Below, in pieces: positions 46,462-58,800 of a stretch of DNA of 64,000 bases. The translations under genes and the position numbers were made by a program. Where the stretch lies: NCBI GenBank assembly GCA_033032175.1, contig CM065318.1, positions 868,001 to 932,000 on the forward strand, in the 5' to 3' direction. Each line of letters begins with the position of its first letter. Within the stretch, counting starts at the first letter, position 1. Below the pieces are notes generated by a model that saw only the letters and a program-made list of their open reading frames with translations, made no database searches and was not told where the DNA came from. Source of the stretch: Saturnia japonica (taxonomy: Eukaryota > Arthropoda > Insecta > Lepidoptera > Saturniidae).

Positions 46462-47232
46462 ATGGCTGAGGCATATCCAGATCATTCAGATTCAGATTTC
46501 TCCGATGAAGACCTAACACCCCTAGATATATCTTTCAATAAAGCATCAGAACATGTCAGGAAAATTACAAGCAAACTTAACAATAATCAACTCTTGGAAC
46601 TTTATGGACTTTTTAAGCAAGGCACAGAAGGTGAATGTAACATTAAAAAACCTGGTTGGTTAGACAGCAGGGGACGTAGGAAATGGGATGCTTGGAAGAA
46701 CCTTGATGGTATGGAATCGGATGAGGCCAAACAAAAATACATTTTATTAGTTCAAAAGTTTGATCCCAAGTGGAGTGAGCTGTCTGAAAATAATGTGCCT
46801 GGAAGTAAGGAAGCTTGGGTTGCGGTATCATCATTGAAATATTCGCCTGAACCTGAACTAATTCATAATGATATGTCAATACTTGATGCAGCCAGGGAGA
46901 ACTGTCATGAGAGAGTTGCAGAGCTTTTAGCTAAGCACCCTGGCCTACGAGAGGAAAAGGATGAAAACAGCCTAACAGCGCTACACTGGGCTGCAGATAG
47001 AAATGCTACAAGATCCTTGATTGCTGCTTTAAAAGGAGGCTGTAATATAAATGCTGTGGACGATTGTGGCCAAACTCCTTTACATTATGCAACATTCTGT
47101 GGCCATTTAGAATCTACAAAAATATTGGTAGACTCCGGAGCTTCCCTACTGCCTGATGATGGAGATTGTACACCACTTGATATAGCAACGGATGAAGATA
47201 TAAAGAAAGTTCTGGAAGGTGCTAGACACTAA
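46462..47232 (+). CDS. ACBD6: ACBD6-type acyl-CoA-binding ankyrin protein, 256 aa
   Basis: An acidic N-terminal tail (DHSDSDFSDEDL) precedes an acyl-CoA-binding domain at about 23-110 with the family's YGLFKQGTEG (48-57) and GRRKWDAWKNL (71-81) ligand-binding signatures. Ankyrin repeats follow at about 140-250 (NSLTALHWAADRN, GQTPLHYATFCGH). This ACB-plus-ankyrin order is that of ACBD6, which binds long-chain acyl-CoAs and supports protein acylation. Length is close to human ACBD6 (282 aa). It starts 12 nt after the SLIRP stop in good context (A at -3, G at +4) and has no introns. The shared poly(A) signal is probably at 47297. Confidence 0.92.
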   Translation: MAEAYPDHSDSDFSDEDLTPLDISFNKASEHVRKITSKLNNNQLLELYGLFKQGTEGECNIKKPGWLDSRGRRKWDAWKNLDGMESDEAKQKYILLVQKFDPKWSELSENNVPGSKEAWVAVSSLKYSPEPELIHNDMSILDAARENCHERVAELLAKHPGLREEKDENSLTALHWAADRNATRSLIAALKGGCNINAVDDCGQTPLHYATFCGHLESTKILVDSGASLLPDDGDCTPLDIATDEDIKKVLEGARH

Positions 47233-47296
47233 GCATTTAGTTTGAATAATGTAGATTTGGAACATTATAATATATGTATAATTCTTTAATAGTTTT

Positions 47297-47302
47297 ATTA
47301 AA
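47297..47302 (+). terminator. Probable poly(A) signal after ACBD6
   Basis: ATTAAA, 65 nt after the ACBD6 stop. No AATAAA or ATTAAA was noticed in the short METTL23-SLIRP and SLIRP-ACBD6 spacers. Confidence 0.45.
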
Positions 47303-47638
47303 AGGAAAACCTATTGGTGTTTGTAATTGTGTTAAATATCATATATAATAAGTAAAGAGTATAACTTTTATCCAATTGTCACAGTCAATCAATTTTTAAA
47401 CAGGATGTCAAAAAATCAAAAGTGTTTTCATAAAGCAAACAATTGTTTTTTTTTTAACTTTTATTATAAAAAGTTTGTTACTTATCAGTAAAGTATTATA
47501 AATAACTAAGCTAAAAAAAACTAATCATTACAATATTGTAATCAAATTATATTAGATGTAAATTGTCCAATTTTCATTTTTTGAGGTAAAATTTGGGCAT
47601 TTTTTATTGTACATTATTTATATACTAAGATCCTGTCC

Positions 47639-48175
47639 AAAAGGAGCGATTTCGGCACGAATTCATAAGCACGTAAATCTGCAGTAAGAGAGGCACGACT
47701 CGCGAGCGTTTTGTGCGAAACCGAGATACTACAAAACTGATAGTGTCCAGAACTTCAAAAATTTCAATACAGAAATGTTTATACATGAAACATAAAATAA
47801 CCAGCATTAAGGGATATGGACTCTTCTGCATACGGGAATAGAAAACATAATTCCAAAATGAAAAGCATGGGAAGAACTTGTTTTAATATTTTCAAATAGA
47901 GATAATACCCAAAAGAAGGAAATTCTTGATTAGCTTTCTCATACTGACTTAAATTTGGATACAAAGTTACAAAAATCGACTGCTGTTTCTCATTCTATCG
48001 TAAAGAATAGGATGTACTAATTACTTTCATTTTCCCTTCGTTATGCCTTTACCAGCGACAGTAAGCTCAATACTGCCTGAATCCATCCCCTAATGTTCAT
48101 GCGTAAAAAGCTCTTACTGCACGCGACATACGAGCACCACAATCCGCTGCGAAATCGGTCCTTATAGGCAGGATC
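47639..48175. repeat. Harbinger-like MITE with TAA duplication
   Basis: A 537-bp element. Left end GATCCTGTCCAAAAGGAGCG; right end, in reverse complement, GATCCTGCCTATAAGGACCG; both continue ATTTCG. The flanks are TAA (47636-47638, 48176-48178). The 3-bp TAA duplication and lack of coding fit PIF/Harbinger-type miniature elements. Confidence 0.65.
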
Positions 48176-48429
48176 TAAAGATAAAAACAGCTTACATTTT
48201 GACGAGTTCAGTGAAATAATGTATTCATATAACTTTGATCATTTTATATTTACCGACTATTAAAAAGATAGATAAATAATGCACAAAGCATTCTTTTACT
48301 TATTAAGGCTAACTTATGAGCAGAATGTCATTTACCTTAAGTTATGATGTAACTAGGGAGTATCAAATTTACCTCAGCTGGGTCTCAAGTGCTATCAAAT
48401 AGACCATCTTGAGTTAGGCAGATGAAAGT

Positions 48430-48696
48430 TTCAAAATGCTGTATCGCTACCCTCCTGTCGCTTTCATAACAGAACCACTCGAGCTGGACTCCGGAGCCTA
48501 ACCCCTCCCTCCCCCTACCGTCTTACAACATTGAGTCCTTTAAATATAATGTGAAGAGACATTTAGCAGGCCTGCATGACGGCGACGATATTCGATGGAT
48601 TATAGATCCCACTATAATTACCGATGTTATTTGTTCCTACTGTGCTCACCTTCAGGTACAGACAAAGTGACTAACTTTGCCGCACTAAGAAAAAAC
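48430..48696 (+). mobile_element. LINE C-terminal remnant
   Basis: An open stretch reads WTPEPNPSLPLPSYNIES, then FKYNVKRHLAGLHDGDD and VICSYCAHLQ, ending at TGA near 48669. The PSYNIESFKYNVKRHL ending resembles C-termini of insect LINE reverse transcriptases. It is a fragment only; the family is not resolved. Confidence 0.4.
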
Positions 48697-49812
48697 AAAC
48701 ATGAAATTTTAATTCACATTGTTGTAAATCAAGGGGGCCCCATTGTCGGGAGACAACCCGTTAGATTCCCGTGCAAATATAATACCTACGTGACTGGCAG
48801 GGAACTATGCGGGGTGAACGCAAAAAAAGGGGAGTGTAGCGGCACCACCCTGGCGCGCACGCTGGCAGCAGTTGCAAAGGGGTCGCGTTCTGACGAGATC
48901 GGTGCTACCACGTCGCACGATAGTTTCATTTATATGAGTTTTATTGTTTTACTGACTTTGTGTTTTGTTTATACTATTTAAAATAAATCGTAGTAAACCA
49001 CTCTACCGAACTTTTATGACTCTCCGTGGCAATAATATTCTATTTGTTAATATATAAATAATCCTTGAATCTAACTGTAACCTAAAAGTCAGGAGTCACT
49101 GCTTATAATGCCTAGTGGGCGAGGAGAATAGACACTAACGTCCAATATCTCATATATTTTATGTAGAGTTTTAATTATAAATACCCATTCCAATTCAGAC
49201 GAATCTTGACTTATGTTAGCCAAGCATATTCAATTATCGATTAAGCAAAGTTCATGGATGTACAGACGGGAGTAATAACTATATATGTGGTTGTTCCATG
49301 GACATTAAAACACTTAGACACAGACAGAACCATAGATTTAGTATAGTATAGATCAGAAATAGGTTGAATAAGGCGAGACCAAAAACGGAATATACTAATG
49401 TGTGTATTATTTTGTCAATTTCTTTGTTATCCAGTTACAAGTAGAAGTAATCACAATCAAACGAGTCTACTGAACTATAAATTTCACTTTATAAACCTTA
49501 GATTTTACAAAACAAAGCGGGATTTGTTTTCATATCGATTTACATAGGTCGATAGCACTTAGGAAAATGGTCTCGTATCCCTATCTCGTTCTAACGTAAG
49601 CTTATACTATGCTTTTTCTCCTTCGAGTTGCCGATTTATATATATTAAATCTATGGACAGAACTGTTAATCATGTTTATAATGTAAAAGTCCGTATTGTA
49701 TGATGAATCGAAGACTTCTCAGTTCAATACCAGCACAACTACCACAGTGCTATGAGGGCTCTCTTTTAACCACATTGTCTATTTCAGTTCCAAATAATAA
49801 TATTTATTTATG
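48697..49812. other. Intergenic between the LINE remnant and CNOT11
   Basis: Contains a 128-codon frame at 48595-48981 with a hydrophobic C-terminal end but no recognisable domain, not called as a gene. The CNOT11 3' UTR (minus) must occupy the right end; TTTATT at 49803-49808 is its AATAAA signal, just past the stop. Confidence 0.45.
49803..49808 (-). terminator. Poly(A) signal of CNOT11
   Basis: AATAAA on the minus strand a few bases after the CNOT11 stop codon. The 3' UTR would be very short if this signal is used. Confidence 0.5.
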
Positions 49813-52800
49813 CTAGTTCTCTTTTGGATCTTTTTGAGTAGTTCCCTCAGCAGAATCTAGCTGTTTCAGAAGCCTGAAGAGTGCAGCCGCTTCGCGTATT
49901 CTACTAAATTCTACGCAGAAAGCCTCCACTTCGATAAAGAGCTCCTGAAAATTGCATAAAACTATTACTTAATAACAACATAGAAAAAGGTAACGATGCA
50001 GTAATATTCAAAACTTGTCAAGTTTTTAACCCCGTATCAAAGAAAGTAACAAATTGTTTTGTACGTGATTCGAAGAACGTACAGCTATAATTAAAAGACC
50101 AGCTTTGGAACTTGGCACCCGTTTGATTTTAGCTCTTTTATTGGTGACATCGACTACCAAGAACTTGCATCTTTTTATATTTACGTTTTCGTTGGGATAT
50201 CATTACTTTTTGAAAAGCTGCACAACACAATTTATTCGTTAGCGGTTGGTGACGCCGTTGTATTTGATGTTGATTATGGATATAAATTGGTACAACGCCA
50301 TCTTTTGGAGGGAGGATGGAAAAGCCGTTAATAAATGAGTATTATTCGTTCAAATATTGTTATTTTTTATTTTTTATTTTGGATCTGCTTATTGATCTAT
50401 CTTGATTCAAGATTTTAAGTTTCTGAGTTAATCCTAGAAGTGATTTTAATGGGTCTTTAATGAGTAAGTGAGTGATAAAAATACTACTTTTCAGAACCTA
50501 ATAACTAAAGACATATAATAGGTTTATTCGTGAAACTTGCGATTTCGAGTGTTCAAGGGAGGTTTATTAAACATACAAAAGTTCAAGTGTGTAGGTCTAA
50601 TAGTTTTTGACTTAGGGAGGTTTCAAAAGTAAATCGAAATTGTTTGTGTAAATAAATATATCTACACACTGCCGCGTGTCTAGATGAAGCTGGCTTCAGG
50701 GTTATAAATATAAATAAGATAGTAGACCTTGACGTTGATGATCTTGTTTCTGATGAGCGACTGGAGGAAGACGCACACGAGCCTCACGAGCCTGTTCTGC
50801 ATGTACCGGTCGCGTATGGTCTCGCAAGTCGATATGCAGTTGCTGATGTAAAGGTGTACGAACTCCACCGGCAAATCTACTGATGTTGTCAACCTGCGAT
50901 GAGACGTTTACGTTTTATTTAGGACTAGCTGTACCCCACGGTTTCACCCGTGTTAATCCGATACGACAAACATCGCCAAAGCTCCCGTGTAGGCAACTTT
51001 GGTATACTTTGTGTAAAACTATCGACATTTTTATAAGAAATAAATTAATTTTTCAAATTATAATGTAGCTTATGTTACTAGCTGATACTGTAGCTTTAAA
51101 TTGGTGAAAGAATTTTTAAAATCGGTCAAGCTTTTTTGAATTTTTCCATTACAAATAAAAAATCAAATCTTTCCTCTTTATAATATTGGTGTAGATATTT
51201 GTGCCCGCAGCTGCATTCGCGTGGACTATACATAGAATGCCGTCGATCGGGCACTCGTACTAGCCCCGCTCCCGGTTATTTTCAAGATGAAAATGCTTTT
51301 TGTGGATGATACTTAGAAAGTATATATTTGTTCCCGCTGACTTTTTTGTAGGTCTTTTTAATATATACAATTATGTAGTACATTAATTTGATATAACTCT
51401 TAAGATTTACTCAGCGTAAGCCATTTAAGCTCCTGAATTGATTCACCATGACCAGTTTTTTTTTATTTGCGCGGAACACTAATTCTTTTTCTAAAATAAA
51501 GGTAGCCTAAGTTACTTCTTATAACATCAGCTATCTGCCAGAAAAGTCCCGTCAAAGTCGGTCCAACCGTTTAGGAGATTACCGGGAACAAACAGACGGA
51601 TAAAAATAAATGGTTTGTTGTTTTAAGTACCGTGTATTACTTTTGTTGCGGACAGCGAGCCTCCGGAATAGAAATATATTTGTAGTCTATAAGTTAGGCT
51701 AAATATATTTACTGAATAAGATATAATCATAGTAATAAGTAATTTGTATGTATAGGAATATAGGAATATGTAGCGTATGCTAGTTGTAAGGATTATAAAT
51801 AAAATTTTACTAGTTGTAAGAACTAACGAGCGAACATCTGACATATGACTCATCGCATTGCCGCCCCTCCCCGCAAGCAACTTCGTTCTGGCAAGAGAGC
51901 GCGCGCACCACGGCGTGCGCTCATTGGCTGACCTATGTCCGCACAGTCGCTGACAATTAATTTATTTAATTAAATATATTTGTAACAGATATTATAGATA
52001 CATTTTAGCTTCTGCACTCCTTCTCCATAAAAACCTTAACCATGCCAAATCTCACAGTCTTCCGTGCACGCAATACGCTTAAAAAGGGACCGAAAGCTTT
52101 TGCTTCACGTATTAATATATAGATAATGTATACATACCTGTTAACAACTTCCATAGAGTGTAGGGACATTTCCATGTTGACTAGAACGCTGAAGTACTCG
52201 GTGATATGCTGCGAGTGAATCAATTTCAGAAGAACAGATATTGCTACCATAGGATTGTTTTCTACTAAATCCGGCAACTGGAATTTTAATTTATTACATT
52301 TTGCTTAATGTCTATAGTACAATTAGTAAATACAAAGTCCTGTGAATTCATATTTTTCCCGCTTGAAAAATAATTTCTGATTATAAAATGTTAGCATCAA
52401 CTTAATCTCAGCTAAAAGATGTCCCCCCACTGGTAGACGTAGGATTCCCCCATTGATCACTACAGCGACCAGTTTTGCATTTCTAGCATCTAGCCGAGTC
52501 CTACAACCTTCTCCAGGACCTCGGTCCACTTTATTATTATTGGTTGCATCAATACAATGATCTTTTATTGGTCCATTCAAAGTCTTTTTTTTTTTTTCAA
52601 GTAATTTATGAACGTGAGATGATTTGTATTATTAACCCGTGACATCCAAGTAACAAAAAAGAGGCAGTTGTACTGGATCGTGATTCGTGATAACTATACA
52701 CATGGTGAAAATACACCATCATCGTTTATTAGGGAGCATCGCCTTATGGGATTACTAGTGTGTATTCAAGACATCTAGGAGGCCATTGTAGGCCTCATTT

Positions 52801-55800
52801 ATACGCTAACCCTCTGGTGTCGCCATAGTACTACAAAGCTGCCTGTCTACCAGAACGGAGCTGTGCAAATTTCGACCAATAGAATTGCATCTCTAGATTT
52901 AACACTTTATGTGTCGAAAATAATACCACATTTTCTTCAATATTACCCATAAAGTAATTAAACAATATGTTTCAATTTAAATAAAAATTCGCAAAAAAAA
53001 CGCGGCGTTATGGTCTCGTGACGTCATCATTCATAACAAACGTTACAACTTACGCAAGAGTCTAACATTCATATTGCCTGAATGGTGAAGTCACGTTTTC
53101 TATTCGGCGTTTCAAATCACGTGACTCACAGACAATTACTTTTTACAGATTTGTTTCGCTTTAGGATTTTTATTATAGACCAGTATTACTCAATAACTTA
53201 CTTTAATTTTTAAACATACAGCCAACTCGCGGATTCTATTGGTCGAAATTTTCACAGCTCCGCTTTAGTGGACAGACGTCCTAAAGCTTTAAAAAGCACA
53301 CCAATGTGATGTGAAAGGTCGTGGTATTCAGTATTGAGTTCACGTGAAGGTACAAATCATCACTGACATCAGCTTCACCTGTGTTGGAGTGACTCCGATG
53401 TCATACACGATGTTCGGATGCTGGTCCAAGAGAGCCAGGAGCCGTTGCTGGTGTTGCACACCGAGAGCTGCCTTCAGCGCCAACTGCGTCAGCTCCCGGG
53501 CCTCCGTCACCACTGACACGTCTTTATCTTCCACCTTCTTCTCTTCAGGCTTCTCTTTCTTTTCCTCCTAGAATGGAATAGAGACTTCAACTCACATTTG
53601 CGCACGGCCCTGTGTGAGTAAGCTCGTAAACAGTTTTTATTTGTATAATATGTCAGTGACACGGCAGTCGTCTTCTGATCAACACGTGTTTTTATCGCTT
53701 TATTCTACGGGTACAGTAGGTAATACAAATTAGAGATGTAACGGATAGTTGTTTGGCTGGATACCCGGACATTCGGCCCATTATCACGTTACATAACGCG
53801 ATCAGTTAGATTTGAATATTGGCGCGGTGAACGAGATCGGAAATAAACTAAGCTAATTTATAAAACAAATATTTTTGACGTACGGTTATAAAAATAAACT
53901 GTGTCCATAACCTATTGTGGTATGATTTGCCTTGTGTAAAATAATGAGAATTTTACTATCCGGAGTCCGGCCGGATACTGAATTACTATCCGGTATCCGG
54001 CCGGACAGTGAAAACAATGCCGGATATACCGGACAGTTACCAGATATCCGTTTCATCTCTAATCAAAACATTAAACGCTAAATCCTAATTTTAAAAAGAT
54101 AGAAAAGCATTGATTTAACTTAAAAAAATACTCAGCAATATGGTATAAAAAAATGTCATCTATCACCATATCATCCTGAGCCCTATAGAAAATATTTGGG
54201 GTATTTAAAAATAAATATTGCTTAACATAACATTGAAAAGAACGTGAAAGAAATAATGAAATTAGATGACCGTTTCCCAGTTTGGTCCTAATTCTATTAT
54301 TACTATAAACCATCATTTAATTACAGTGACATTATGTACTTACAAATATTTTAAATGACGAAAATACAAAGTGTAGATATAGAAGTGACTTTTAAATGTT
54401 GCTGTCTGAACACACCATAAAGTGTTTTGGTGACAGACTTTCTACTCGAGCCTGGTAAGCTAGTTCACTGTAAACCGAGGCTCATAGTAGAATTCGAGCC
54501 AATGTACTTTGTGATAATCACTTCTACTTCTCAGTACTAGATGATTAGAAGAAGCTCATTGAAACTGTAGACATGTAGCGACATCTCTCGCCACAACTGA
54601 CGCATCTACATAGCGACACATAGCGACATCTATTGAGCCACAAACGACGCATCCTACATCGCGCTATAGAAATTAACTCAACAATTGAGTATATATACAA
54701 GAACCCGACTACAACCGTTGGGCAGCTGCCCGCCAGACAGCACCCGTCTGGCCGGAGGATCCTCCCTTTTCTATGGCGGATGAGGAACTTTACTCTACTC
54801 TCTGTTCCTCAGCCCCGCTAAAGACATACCTTGGGTTTAGCCTGCGGCTGGTTGCTCTGCACCTTTCGTTCTAGTTTCTCCGACCTGATGCCGATGAGAC
54901 CTTCGTACTCGCTGTCGTACATCGGTATGTACGTGCCACGGTTCACCAAGTTCTTCCATACTGCCTGTCATTTGACAATTAACTTGCTTTAACTTTTTTA
55001 CATCATTCTACTCCTTAGATATCGGGTGTTATTTTTTAATGATTGACAAAAAAAATATGTCAAATTTCAAGGCTTTTTTGTTGTTGTAAAAATAGTCACA
55101 CTCGAGTTCAGCGACATATAAAATCGAGTATGGACTATTCAAAGAAGTAGAACTTTTAACACGCATCCACATTTAACGGGTGATTTATCGAAAATCTACA
55201 AATACAGTTTTACTTTTAAAAAGAAAAAAACATACAAGAATGTTTCGTTTCAGTAAAATTTGCTATCTTTAATATTTAGGGTATTTTAAAAACCACAGTC
55301 TTTATTTCCTCCCGTGTATTATGACATGTACGAACCCCGCGCCCCGAACTTCAGCCAACCCATTCGAAGATTGGTTTCTCAGGAACAAAAGAGAGAGTAC
55401 GGAATAACAAGGTAAATTATTAAAAAGAAACAAAAATCCTGACTGCAACAAAACCACTTGAGTAAAAATATTTTTTTCTTCTATTTTTGCTTTTTATTTG
55501 ATTCCCACTTCGCTTTGATCAGTACTTAAATATTAATAGCCTATGAGCCTATGTCATTCCGACAATTTAGACGAACCTAACGACACTTCGTATGCCAAAA
55601 ATCCACCAAGCCGTTTAGGCCACAGAGCGTGACAAAGAAATAGTATAAAACACTCCTTTTTTTGCAATCGGAAAAAAGATAAGGCACCTCGTCTGAGAAT
55701 GGTATCTCGTTTGTCTCTATCAGGAAGGTTGGTGGTGGGATCGGGCCGGCAGCCTTCAGCGTGCGATGTAACGACATGTATTCGTTTGACATTAGAGCTT

Positions 55801-58800
55801 CAAGCAGTTCCTTCAACGCCAGCCGGTTCGGTGGACTCCTGCAACACGAAAATTAAACATGAACCAAAAATTTACTCAATCTTATCTCGTCTTCAGTTAA
55901 TTTGCTTTTTAAACTCTCTTCCAGGTAGGTTATCTCAACGGTGTTCTATTATAACATCATCGTTACTTGTCTAACTTGAAGAATCCAACAGTTGCAGTTC
56001 ACATCTGATGTCTATTTAAGCAGAGTATCATAGGGCTTCGGGCTAGGGTTTCGCAGTTCCACGTCAAAAAGCGTAAATTTCTCTTAATTCTCCCTGGAGT
56101 TTTGCTATTTTAACTCCTACTAATAATCCACCAGTCACCTGATGTTTCTAAAAGCCTCTAGCAGAATTTTCGCCAAACCCGCGGCACATTTAAACCAAAT
56201 CAATCCATTTCAGTAGTATGTCTGATTGTTTCCTTCTCCCTTCTTCCCCACGTTCTATATAGACACAATTCACGTAATTTAAAAAGATGCTTGTTTCAAT
56301 GTTCTCTTCACTAATGGACCTATAGGATATAAGTGTACTAACAAAGTTTATGGAAACCCATCATTAATCGTGAACACAACTTGACCTGGCCATTAGTCGA
56401 TTAGTAGATAATATCATGTTCGAAAATAGAGAGAAAGAGAGACAAAGACATTAAAAGAGGTAGAGCACAGAGAAATTTCTTCGCAGATTTCTCTCTACTT
56501 GGGGCAGTCCCACTGGTGGAAAACCTCCACCCTACAGGAGATCGCAACCAAATAACCTTCTATTGTGTTCCTGTGGTGAGTAGGGTTTCTAGAGCTTCTT
56601 AGGGTGGAGAGCGGTTCAAAGAGAGGTAGGACACTGAGAAATTTCTTTAGAGATTTCCAAATTCATTGTCCATAGGCAATGGTAATTGCTTACCATCAGG
56701 AGGGACATATAAACAAAAAAAAATTGAGCGAAGCCAAGAGACACAATGCCTGTTATACCACAGCAAGGTTGATGCGTGTCAGAAACCTCTTCATTAATGT
56801 AATGTTAGTATAATGAACCACTCCCTTTATCAAGGGTTCTTGCTGACGACTCGCGACGTGAACTATACATACCCGTCACCGAGTGGAACCAAGGCTGGAG
56901 CCGTCGCCCGTGCCATTGAACTCATGTCTGCCAAGCGATCAGCAACCAAACCCTGCAGTGTCGAGTAGTCAAACTCCACATCTTTGGGGGTCACCTCAGT
57001 TAATATTACTTGTTTTGCAGACTTTTTAAATATCTGCAATAATTTATGATACTGTACAATACTGTATAATACAATACAACTTTTGTAATGAAGCACCATG
57101 TGAATTATCCACTTTATTTCTTATATGATTACTTGCTAAACCATCAATGACATCATGAAATTTATTAATTAGATTAAATTTTAAGTTTTTGTACTGCCAG
57201 TTTTCATTCCTCCTCATTTACCCTGCTGTTAGGTGCGAAGTGAAATCCAAATTCAGAATTATATTTTAAAAAGTTATAGTACTACTAGCTGTTGCCCGCG
57301 GCTTCGCTCGCCTATATATTGAAATACAAATTTTTGGGAATTCTCGAATACCCTCGGTATGGCACCGAAAAAAAAAACTTTTTCATACAAAAATACTAAA
57401 TAAAAACGCGATAAAAAAATTGGAAGGTCAAAATTTGGGGTTATATGTATTATTTGAAGACAAATAAAAAAAAATTTGGTAAAAGAAATACATTCTGGAT
57501 AGGGACACCCTAATCACCTAGAGGTTCGAAATATACTTTATAACCTATTCTAATACCTACCTAATATAAATAAAAAAATTCGTAAAAGTCGGTCCGGACC
57601 GCTTCAGAGGAGTGCGAGCACGAACACCGACTTCTATAAACAAGATTAAATTACCATATACAGGTTAAAAATTTCCACGTAGTTAACTCTTGCTAGAACC
57701 CTAACTAAAAAGTCTAAAGTTTTAGTTATTACACTATATTATGTACTAGACTATGGGGATGGTATATCTTATACTTTAGGGCTAATACTCACATCCTTAA
57801 TATTCACAGTTAAAAATCCATGCATCTGCGCTATGAATAGCCTCTCTTGAGGAGTCAGTGGCTGCAAACCTGGTTTCCCCTCCAACAAGTGAAGGAAAAG
57901 AGGGCTGAATGGATTATCTATTTTGTATATATCAAATAGTAGAGCTAGAGCCACTACCCTCTGTCCTGGCAGTGACAGATCTCCACTTGTGATCAGTGAT
58001 GAAAGGAGGAGACACACTGCAACAAATAAAATATATCTGGACTTGTTAATACAAACCAATTATTTATAAATACATATTATAAAACTCAACGTCTCTCTGT
58101 CTTGTCTGTTAGTTAATTTTTTGTTTTCACATAAGAAGTACTAATCCGGATTACATGGTTATTTTTTAATCCATATGTCAGTTAACTGGCCAGGTTATAT
58201 TTTGTTACATAAAACAACGTAAGAAATATGCAGTGACAATGATGGTGAATCAATTCGGAAAAATGACACTTATGGGGCAATTAGGTGGCTTACATGGAAT
58301 AAACCATAAGAGATATATAAAATTAATGTACTACATAATTGCAGTTATGTTAAAAAGTAGCAAACATGTGTGCAGTTCACCTGATATTAGATGTTTGCTG
58401 CAATATCTATACAATTAATAAAATTGAAGTGTCTGTTTGTAATATCAAAATAACAGTATTTTACTAAATGCATACGAAAGTATATACAATAACCATAACA
58501 AAATGCCCATTTTTAAAATTTTTGTCTGTCTGCTTGCTCCGGGAGTAGGAAATTTTGATGAGTTGTAGCGACAGTGTTACAACAGTTTCAAATGTCTTTA
58601 ATTGTATAGCACTATTGTGACCATTTTAGATTAAGTAATCAAGAGAAATGAGCATGTTAGTGTAAGGGAATTATAAAAAAGAGAATCTTTTGTTAAACTA
58701 AAATAGTGTAGTCAAAAAGAGAAGAAAAGCATTGAAGATCTTAGGTTTTGTAAATAATATAGTGTGGGGTTATTGTGGTTGATTCTTGCAGATGGTTGGG

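Noticed and set aside
48595..48981. 128-codon open frame with hydrophobic C-terminus
   Set aside because: It starts inside a LINE-like remnant, has no recognisable domain and no supporting splice or regulatory signals.
53344..53571. 75-codon plus-strand frame rich in Ser and Phe
   Set aside because: Antisense of CNOT11 exon 7 with its charged EEKKEK linker.
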